11,526 bases of DNA, taken from contig CAZGSP010000038.1 in NCBI GenBank assembly GCA_964528565.1, positions 1 through 11,526 on the forward strand, in the 5' to 3' direction. Position numbers and translations under genes: made by a program. The stretch comes from UBA10133 sp964528565 (GTDB taxonomy: Bacteria > Patescibacteriota > Microgenomatia > UBA1400 > MFAQ01). The notes beneath the pieces are model-generated. The model made no database searches. It saw only the letters and a program-made list of their open reading frames with translations, and was not told the DNA's origin. Shown here in pieces: positions 5,963 to 11,526 of the stretch. Position 1 is the stretch's first letter; the number at the start of each line of letters is the position of its first letter.

Positions 5963-6475
5963 TTAATCTATTAAGTTAACGTATGACTCCGAAAAGGTCG
6001 TTTGGTAAGTGTCAAAGGGTAGGGTGGTTTGAATGGTCCCGGTTACTCCCACCAGCCGTCCGCCTGTCGAAATATCGGATATGGTAAAAGCGATCGAGTT
6101 GATTTTGGACGATGACGGGAAAAATAGAGTACTCGGGTCCGGATCAGGTGTACACCCTTCCTGCTTTAACTCGGAATACTTAATATTCTTACTGAGAGGG
6201 TCATAAACAAAACTCCAACACTCAGTTTGGGACCTCGTAAAGATCGAGTCGGACCCCCCGGTGACACTTTTGGCTCCAATAACCGCTTGTCTCAACTGCC
6301 GATTAAATATCCGCATCGACTCTTCCGTCTGGGTAGTGGCCAGGGTTAAATCACGTAGATTAAGACTCAAAAATAATATATAAACCGACGTAACGCTCAC
6401 CAAAGAAACAATCGTCATTGCCAATAAGGTTTCGAAAAGAGTAAAGCCCGAATGGCCAACGGTACTTCTTTTCAT
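5963..6475 (-). CDS. PilW/GspJ-like minor prepilin
   Basis: A 170-residue prepilin. The class III signal is clear: basic leader (1-10, MKRSTVGHSG), cleavage after G10, then FTLFE with Glu at +5 (E15) and a hydrophobic helix to about residue 37. The GspJ/PilW assignment comes from position (third of four minor prepilins), size, and the QLRQAVIGAK region after the helix. Two cysteines (C86, C108) may form a disulfide. I chose the ATG at 6475 because it overlaps the preceding stop as ATGA, as at two other junctions in this operon, and gives a normal 10-residue leader. A longer frame from a TTG at 6535 would add 20 residues and a 64-bp overlap with the preceding gene, which is unlikely. Confidence 0.85.
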   Translation of the reverse strand: MKRSTVGHSGFTLFETLLAMTIVSLVSVTSVYILFLSLNLRDLTLATTQTEESMRIFNRQLRQAVIGAKSVTGGSDSIFTRSQTECWSFVYDPLSKNIKYSELKQEGCTPDPDPSTLFFPSSSKINSIAFTISDISTGGRLVGVTGTIQTTLPFDTYQTTFSESYVNLID

Positions 6476-6954
6476 CTCCAGTAAGTAATTATTGAATTGA
6501 TGTTTATCTCTTTGTTCTGTCCGGCTTGAACCCAAGCGGTTTTCACTTCCGCATACAAGCTTCCGGGGTCATTTATTCCTCCCTGTGTCGTTACTTCGCA
6601 AACCGCCGTAAAACAGACCAAACTCCGCTGGACCGGACTCAGGGTAATTGATCTGGTAAAGCCATTCACCGTCTCCGGACCGGGTGAGAGACTCCATTTG
6701 ACACCATCATATACCGGGTGAAACACTCCCACCGTTAATCCCAAGAAATTTTCTCCGCGCAAACTCATTAGAATTTCCATGTCCCGGACCGCCAGACCAT
6801 TGGCCTTGGACCGCAGTTGGTTTATTGTCACACTCGAAGTGGCCAGTCTGTTTGCCGCCACTCCGCCGACGGCCATCACCATCAAAACGGCGACCGAGAT
6901 GACCGCTTCCACCAAGGTAAACCCTCCTTCGTCTTTTTTAATTAACCAGGCCAT
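6472..6954 (-). CDS. PilV/GspI-like minor prepilin
   Basis: A 160-residue prepilin with leader 1-11 (MAWLIKKDEGG), cleavage expected after G11, then FTLVE with Glu at +5 (E16) and the AVISVAVLMVMAVGG hydrophobic helix. FTLVEAVISVAVLMV is characteristic of the PilV/GspI group, where the Glu is followed by a small-residue-rich helix. Cysteines C114 and C119 lie close together (VCFTAVC) and may pair. The start overlaps the end of the preceding prepilin gene by 17 bp; no Shine-Dalgarno site is evident, so re-initiation or coupling is likely. In characterised systems the I subunit nucleates the I-J-K tip complex, and the J- and K-like genes follow directly here. Confidence 0.85.
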   Translation of the reverse strand: MAWLIKKDEGGFTLVEAVISVAVLMVMAVGGVAANRLATSSVTINQLRSKANGLAVRDMEILMSLRGENFLGLTVGVFHPVYDGVKWSLSPGPETVNGFTRSITLSPVQRSLVCFTAVCEVTTQGGINDPGSLYAEVKTAWVQAGQNKEININSIITYWR

Positions 6955-7360
6955 TGGCTTGAATATTTATTATCTCCGAGACATCACCCGCCGACAGTAT
7001 CACCTGGCAGGGGGAGCAGGCCGGTAAGAGTCCTGTAGTCGGCGAAAAATTCCAGTCAAAAGAAATCGGATTTAGACTCACTCCGGTAGGAATTTGATAC
7101 CGGGAGAACTCTGCTCCGTCGGCGGAAAGTTTTACTACGGACCCGGAAAGATTTACGTTATATGCCGCTCCATTTTTATTGGCGACCGCCAGTTCACGAC
7201 CATACTGAATGTGCGACTTTATTTCGTCGGCCGCACTTCTAAGCTTAAAAATCCTCTGCAAACGGGAAAGATCTATCACTCCGATAATCGTAACCACGCT
7301 CACTACCGCAAAGACCACCACCAACTCGATCAAAGTAAAGCCGGAGCGCTTGCGGATCAT
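6938..7360 (-). CDS. GspH/FimT-like minor prepilin
   Basis: A 140-residue prepilin with leader 1-7 (MIRKRSG), cleavage after G7, FTLIE with Glu at +5 (E12) and a Val/Ile-rich helix to about residue 28. The post-helix sequence LRSAADEIKSHIQYGRELAVANKNGAAYNV (40-69) has the pattern of GspH/FimT proteins, in which an amphipathic helix with 'A...A(R)xxA' precedes the first beta-strand. The C-terminal part carries CSPC (C115, C118), a tight vicinal-type pair that may be a disulfide. The ATG overlaps the PilC stop as ATGA (7357-7360). First of the H-I-J-K set. Confidence 0.85.
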   Translation of the reverse strand: MIRKRSGFTLIELVVVFAVVSVVTIIGVIDLSRLQRIFKLRSAADEIKSHIQYGRELAVANKNGAAYNVNLSGSVVKLSADGAEFSRYQIPTGVSLNPISFDWNFSPTTGLLPACSPCQVILSAGDVSEIINIQANGLVN

Positions 7361-8589
7361 TTTAAAGTCGATGTAATTTTATAGATAGGCATAATCACTG
7401 CCATGGCGAGACCGAGGACTCCAAAACCAAGAATAAATACCATTATTGGTTCCACCAAGGTAAGCATATTAGCCAAAATATTTTCCAATTCATTCTCATA
7501 GTAAAGGGCCAGTTTATCCAAAGTGTTGCCGATCACGCCCGTCTTTTCCGCTCCTTTTATTAATCTCGTCATAATGCTGGGAAACAACTCACCTTCTTCG
7601 GAAATCGCATCGGCCAGGCTAGTCCCCAAAGTCAGTCGGTCCTTGATTCTCAAACAAGCATCGCTATAAAGCGGGTTACCAAGACTCGCCGCCAAAATAT
7701 CAAACGAAGTGACGACATTCACTCCATAATTGTAAAAACCGGCCAAGACCCTGGCAAACCGGGCTTGGTTGTACCGGGATATTACCATGCCGATGATCGG
7801 CATCTTCAAACTTATTTTGCCAAACCAGCGGCTACCTTTTTTGCTGGATAAAAACATGCCCACACCGATCACTACCATTATCAGTACCGCTATAACCAGG
7901 TACCAGTACTTGGTTAACATCGACACTACGCTCACCAGAGCCATGGTATAAGCCGGTAATTTTTGGCCGGAGCTTTCGGCAAAGGTCAGTATTTTGGGAA
8001 TAATAGATACGCTGATAAAAATCATGACTGAGATCATGGCGGCCAAAACCACGCTCGGATAGATCAAGGCCGATCTTACTTTGGATAGCAGAGCATTCTC
8101 TCTTTTAAGTAGGTCTCCCAGATACTCCAAGCTGCCATCCAAAGTGCCGCTGTTTTCTCCGGCTCTCACGATAGCGAGATATGTTGGGCTAAATATTTTG
8201 GGAAATCGGGCGAGTGAATCCGAAAGTTTACTGCCGGACTGCACATCCTGCATCAAGGTATTGATGACTGCCGTCGAGCCGGAAGTGCTTTTGGAATCGA
8301 CAAATGTGCCCAACGCTTCGATCAAGGGTAGACCCGCCTTCACCATCGCCGACAACTGATTGGTAAAAAGAACTTTTTCTTGAGAAGACATCTTCTCGTT
8401 CATTTCTTTCGTTAACCGGGAAAGATACTTACTGAAAATTCCAAACTTTAACTGTCGGCGCAGATTTAAACTCACCACCGTAATTCCTTGTTCGAATAGT
8501 ATTGTTTGGGCTTCCAATTCCGTGTCGGCCGAAAGACTCCCATTTTTAAACTGATCGCGGCTGACGCCTGTGTATTCAAATTCGGGCAT
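7357..8589 (-). CDS. pilC: PilC/GspF inner-membrane platform protein
   Basis: A 410-residue polytopic membrane protein with the two-fold repeated T2SSF domain. Repeat 1 spans about 76-198 (FTNQLSAMVKAGLPLIEAL, then VRAGENSGTLD at 141-151 and a span at 177-198). Repeat 2 spans about 277-399 (FARVLAGFYNYGVNVVTSFDIL, then KGAEKTGVIGNTL at 345-357 and a span at 379-400). A third span lies at 226-246 between the repeats. Length is normal for PilC. It binds PilB on the cytoplasmic side and feeds pilin subunits into the growing fibre. The N-terminus YTGVSRDQFKNGSLSADTELEA (6-27) is the usual short domain that opens PilC/GspF proteins. The start lies one base after the PilB stop (TAGAATG). Confidence 0.95.
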   Translation of the reverse strand: MPEFEYTGVSRDQFKNGSLSADTELEAQTILFEQGITVVSLNLRRQLKFGIFSKYLSRLTKEMNEKMSSQEKVLFTNQLSAMVKAGLPLIEALGTFVDSKSTSGSTAVINTLMQDVQSGSKLSDSLARFPKIFSPTYLAIVRAGENSGTLDGSLEYLGDLLKRENALLSKVRSALIYPSVVLAAMISVMIFISVSIIPKILTFAESSGQKLPAYTMALVSVVSMLTKYWYLVIAVLIMVVIGVGMFLSSKKGSRWFGKISLKMPIIGMVISRYNQARFARVLAGFYNYGVNVVTSFDILAASLGNPLYSDACLRIKDRLTLGTSLADAISEEGELFPSIMTRLIKGAEKTGVIGNTLDKLALYYENELENILANMLTLVEPIMVFILGFGVLGLAMAVIMPIYKITSTLK

Positions 8590-8590
8590 T

Positions 8591-10294
8591 CTAGTCTCTT
8601 GTTACTCTTAATACTTCTTCAAAGGTCGTAATTCCACTGGCCACTTTATTAACCCCATCCATTAGCATAGTTTGCATCCCTCCCTTTAAGGCGGCTGTTT
8701 TGATACTATTGGCCGATGACTTTTCTAAAATTAGTTGTCTGATCTCCTCATTTACGGTGAACATTTCATACAAACCGGTTCTTCCTAGATAACCGGAGTA
8801 CTTACAAAAGTCACAGCCCGGTGCCGTCCGTACTTGACCGGGAATTACTTTCATTACCATCTCTTTTTCAATCGGATCTTGAATATTGGATGCTAAATAG
8901 GCCGTGACCTTTGGGTCGATCGGCTGTGTCATCTGACATTTGGGGCATATTTTTCTCACCAATCTTTGAGCGATAACGAGATCCAGTGTGGAAGCGAGCA
9001 AAAATGGCTCCGCGCCTAAATCTATCAAGCGCGGGATCGCACCGGGTGAATCATTGGTATGAAGCGTCGACAGCACCAAATGCCCGGTCATGGCCGCATT
9101 AATCGCCATCCCCGCCGTCTCGGGATCCCGGATTTCTCCCACCATCACCACGTCCGGATCCTGACGCAGCAAAGCGCGCAAACCTTCGGCAAAACTAAAG
9201 TTAATTTGACTATTGATCTGGGTCTGGTTTATCCTTCTGATCCTATTTTCCACCGGATCCTCGACCGTCGAAATATTTATTTCACCGGTGTTCAGCAAAT
9301 TCAACATCGTATAGAGGTTGGTGGTTTTCCCTGATCCCGTCGGACCGGTAATCAAGATCATACCGTGTGGACGGTCAAGGGCTTTTTTAATGATGTTTAC
9401 ACTTCTCTCGTCATAACCAAGATCTTCAAGCGATAAAGATAACTCTCCACTTTCCAAAATACGGAGAACTATTTTTTCTCCCTCCACCGTCGGGAGAATT
9501 GAAACACGTAAACTGACAACATCTCCTTCGTCGGACTCAAACTTTAGTCTACCGTCTTGAGGTAATCTGGTCTCGTCCAGTTTGAGAGAAGACAGTATTT
9601 TGATTCTGGCCACAATAGCCGGATGAAGACTTTTGGGCAAACTGATCATGTCGTGAAGCACGCCATCGATCCGGTAACGCACCAGCACACTGTCGGCCAA
9701 AGCTTCAATGTGAATATCCGAAGCCTCGGCAATAACGGCAAACTCCAGCATTCTTCCCACCGCCTGAATAATCGACACGTCTCTGGCCAGTTCTTGAGGT
9801 GTCGCACTCTCCGGACGTTGTTTGGCCACCTGCTCGATGAGCTGTTGAAAGTTTTCCGTCAGGCTGGATTTGTACTGATGCAGTCCAAACTTAATATCAC
9901 CCTCAAAAGCAAAAAAGGGGATCACATTTAGTCCGGTAATCTTCCGCACAAAGTTTATCGTTTCCAGATTTGACGGATCCATCATGGCCAGGTGAAGGAT
10001 GTAGCCATCCCTGCCGATGGGTACCACTTTTCTTTCCTGAGCCAATTCTTCCTTAAGAAGGGACAATACTTCCTTCGGAATAGAAACATCTTTCAAGTTT
10101 ATGTAGCCAATCCCCAAACTCACGGCAATTAGGTCTCCCAGCTTGTCTTTGGGAATTAGCCTCCGGCCGATCAAAACATCTTGAAGGGGAACGTTCAGGT
10201 GGCTCGCTGTCTTCGCCGCGGCGTCAAGATCATCCGTCGGTATTAGTTGCGCTAAACGCACTAGATCATAGATCTTCGAAAACTGGGCAGCCAT
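8591..10294 (-). CDS. pilB: PilB/GspE type IV pilus assembly ATPase
   Basis: A 567-residue secretion ATPase with all motifs of an active extension motor. An N-terminal T2SSE_N-type domain (about 35-145) precedes the ATPase core with ASDIHIE (191-197), Walker A GPTGSGKTT (317-325), Asp box EDPVE (345-349), Walker B DPDVVMVGEIRD (379-390, catalytic E387) and His box (H405 to H412, HLVLSTLH). The zinc-binding tetra-cysteine insertion of PilB/GspE is present (C450, C453, C494, C497), which separates it from the retraction ATPase PilT. It hydrolyses ATP at the cytoplasmic face and turns PilC to extrude pilin. The N-terminus lacks the clear RLGxxLVxxG motif of c-di-GMP-binding MshEN domains, so c-di-GMP control is not supported. 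The ATG is 20 bp after the glycosyltransferase stop and has no evident Shine-Dalgarno site; no convincing promoter is visible in this gap. Confidence 0.97.
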   Translation of the reverse strand: MAAQFSKIYDLVRLAQLIPTDDLDAAAKTASHLNVPLQDVLIGRRLIPKDKLGDLIAVSLGIGYINLKDVSIPKEVLSLLKEELAQERKVVPIGRDGYILHLAMMDPSNLETINFVRKITGLNVIPFFAFEGDIKFGLHQYKSSLTENFQQLIEQVAKQRPESATPQELARDVSIIQAVGRMLEFAVIAEASDIHIEALADSVLVRYRIDGVLHDMISLPKSLHPAIVARIKILSSLKLDETRLPQDGRLKFESDEGDVVSLRVSILPTVEGEKIVLRILESGELSLSLEDLGYDERSVNIIKKALDRPHGMILITGPTGSGKTTNLYTMLNLLNTGEINISTVEDPVENRIRRINQTQINSQINFSFAEGLRALLRQDPDVVMVGEIRDPETAGMAINAAMTGHLVLSTLHTNDSPGAIPRLIDLGAEPFLLASTLDLVIAQRLVRKICPKCQMTQPIDPKVTAYLASNIQDPIEKEMVMKVIPGQVRTAPGCDFCKYSGYLGRTGLYEMFTVNEEIRQLILEKSSANSIKTAALKGGMQTMLMDGVNKVASGITTFEEVLRVTRD

Positions 10295-10314
10295 AGATTC
10301 AGTTTACTACATTC

Positions 10315-11526
10315 TTACTTTCCAAACTTTTTAGCGACATGTTTCCAAAATAATTTTGCCCCGTCTGGTCCCATTTCACCCGACTCCAAACACTTCTTGG
10401 AAAATTTAAAATTTGGAGAGGTCATCCTTCTAAATAGACCGGAGTTCACCCCCCAGCGAATAAATTTTGCCGCTATCTTGGGATTCTGCGAAATCCTGAT
10501 CGCCCTAGGAGTAATCGATAATCCCGTAACCGGCATTAATCGGTGCCTTTCCAAAAACTGAATATTTTCTTTTTCTTGACGTCCTACGGGCGTGGAAAAA
10601 AGCAGGATACTGCCTCCAACATTTTCCGGATAAATGATTGATTTAAAGGCCTGCTCGCTTGGTTTGGTGATCTCCAGATGAATTAAGTTCTTCTCATACA
10701 ATATTTCATATAGTTCGATCATCTGGATATCGTTATTACCAACCAGTACGTTGACTTTGGGCATGTTAGTCAGAGAAGAAATAAATACCTCGGTAAACGG
10801 GGTCTTCTTTACCACAACCCAAAACTCAAATCTGTCGGATAACTTTCTCATCTCTTTTATCAGATTCGAAAAATATGAAAGCCCCACCGCTGCTCCCGAA
10901 ATCGGGATCGCGACATTAATGGTTCCCGTTTTTTCCAAAAAAACTTTTTGCCGGTCGCCTTGACTCTTTGGCAATTTTTTTGTCAGCAAACTCGAGAGCG
11001 GGTAGGGGATCACCTCCGAGACAAACTCAATTTTTTGTTTTTTGGCATATCGCTCAAACTTAGACTGTACGAACTTGCTGGGAACGAAGGTCAGATCCGC
11101 TCCCCGGACACACCAAATGTGCTGGGAAGTATCGTCCGTCACCTGAACGATCAGCTTTATGTTTTTGCCGGTTTGTTTAATTAGTCTCTCTTTTATCGCC
11201 CCGATTTGATGAGCCATGCCAAAGTGAGTTGCGACCACCCAAATATCATCACTTTCCGGATTGTGTAGGACTATCTCTTTTAACTGCCTTAATACTCCGC
11301 CGGCAGTAACTACCAATAGATACCGGTATGTCTTCGTAAAAATATCCTCCATTACTCCGTACTGGGATTTCAAAAAAATATACTTTCCAAATGGATTGAT
11401 GCTGGTAAACCGGTGAATTGATGTCACAAACCTGTCTATCGACCCCAGAAGGATGTAGGGGGTGTCTTTGGGACGAGCCTCCGCCAAGGCGTCCGTTACC
11501 CGGAGATGCCCCAACCCCGCAGGCGC
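10315..11526 (-). CDS. MurG/MGDG-synthase-like GT-B glycosyltransferase, 5' end beyond window
   Basis: At least 404 codons, open to the window edge. The first visible residues, APAGLGHLRVTDALAEA, match the N-terminal Gly-rich acceptor loop of MurG/MGDG-synthase proteins (GxGHxxAAxAL), so a TTG at 11514 inside this motif cannot be the true start; the ATG lies past 11526. Numbering from that TTG, VVATHFGMAHQIGAIKERL (93-111) and QVTDDTSQHIWCVRGADLTFVPS (124-146) resemble the TH and 'TD...H..W...AD..FVPS' blocks of diacylglycerol glycosyltransferases. The C-terminal half carries ITKPSEQAF (282-290), equal to the KPGG/E sugar-nucleotide site, then VGGSILLFSTPVGRQEKENIQFL (299-321). It likely transfers a sugar from a nucleotide donor to a lipid or cell-wall precursor at the cytoplasmic membrane face; acceptor and donor cannot be read. 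It is 20 bp upstream of pilB in the same direction, so cotranscription is possible. Confidence 0.65.
   Translation of the reverse strand, partial: APAGLGHLRVTDALAEARPKDTPYILLGSIDRFVTSIHRFTSINPFGKYIFLKSQYGVMEDIFTKTYRYLLVVTAGGVLRQLKEIVLHNPESDDIWVVATHFGMAHQIGAIKERLIKQTGKNIKLIVQVTDDTSQHIWCVRGADLTFVPSKFVQSKFERYAKKQKIEFVSEVIPYPLSSLLTKKLPKSQGDRQKVFLEKTGTINVAIPISGAAVGLSYFSNLIKEMRKLSDRFEFWVVVKKTPFTEVFISSLTNMPKVNVLVGNNDIQMIELYEILYEKNLIHLEITKPSEQAFKSIIYPENVGGSILLFSTPVGRQEKENIQFLERHRLMPVTGLSITPRAIRISQNPKIAAKFIRWGVNSGLFRRMTSPNFKFSKKCLESGEMGPDGAKLFWKHVAKKFGK

Noticed and set aside
6476..6535. A 20-residue N-terminal extension of the PilW-like prepilin from a TTG
   Set aside because: It would place an unusual 30-residue leader before the cleavage site and overlap the previous gene by 64 bp, whereas an ATG at 6475 gives an ATGA junction.
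8591..10294. Reading the ATPase as PilT (retraction)
   Set aside because: It has the long N-terminal domain and the C450/C453/C494/C497 insertion typical of PilB/GspE, and is about 200 residues longer than PilT.
8591..10294. c-di-GMP-binding MshEN domain at the PilB N-terminus
   Set aside because: The RLGxxLVxxG-type motifs expected for c-di-GMP contact are not visible in residues 1-150.
11512..11514. TTG as the start codon of the glycosyltransferase
   Set aside because: The frame stays open to the window edge and the TTG falls within the conserved Gly-rich N-terminal motif, so the true start is outside.

Overview
The window looks like a piece of a Candidate Phyla Radiation (Patescibacteria) genome, probably Microgenomates-like. 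This rests on gene content and style: a compact type IV pilus cluster without secretin genes, a major pilin with the 'NPAEAQRKSRDTTRLSDL' helix typical of these bacteria, a CxxC-x17-CxxC zinc-ribbon protein, tiny or overlapping gene junctions and moderate GC. TGA is used as a true stop at three gene ends (7357, 6472, 3138), so the code is standard and not the TGA=Gly code of Gracilibacteria/Absconditabacteria. The phylum call is inference; no rRNA or marker gene is present.

All thirteen genes lie on the minus strand, so reading order runs from 11526 down to 40. At the right edge is a glycosyltransferase of the MurG/MGDG-synthase type, cut by the window end. After 20 bp comes the pilus cluster: PilB assembly ATPase, PilC platform protein, four minor prepilins in the order GspH/FimT, PilV/GspI, PilW/GspJ, PilX/GspK, then one polypeptide that joins PilM and PilN, then PilO, an 85-residue single-span membrane protein where PilP would be expected, and finally the major pilin. 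From pilB to the 85-aa gene the junctions are 0 to 17 bp or short overlaps (three are ATGA overlaps), which fits one translationally coupled operon. The pilin has its own strong-looking promoter inside the end of the 85-aa gene, a near-consensus Shine-Dalgarno site, and a hairpin terminator after it, so it can be made in large excess over the machinery.

After the terminator a second short unit encodes a double zinc-ribbon protein and an AI-2E/PerM-family membrane protein. The last ~30 bases (1-30) are a G-homopolymer and GC-only sequence that looks like an assembly edge, perhaps a damaged terminator.

Functionally, PilB powers and PilC anchors assembly, PilMN and PilO form the inner-membrane alignment complex, the minor pilins prime the fibre and probably form its tip, and PilA is the shaft. 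No prepilin peptidase (PilD), retraction ATPase (PilT) or secretin (PilQ) is encoded here; missing PilQ agrees with a cell that has no typical outer membrane, while PilD and PilT could lie elsewhere. There is no gene-free stretch over 300 bases. I saw no tRNA, rRNA, CRISPR, insertion sequence or attachment site.
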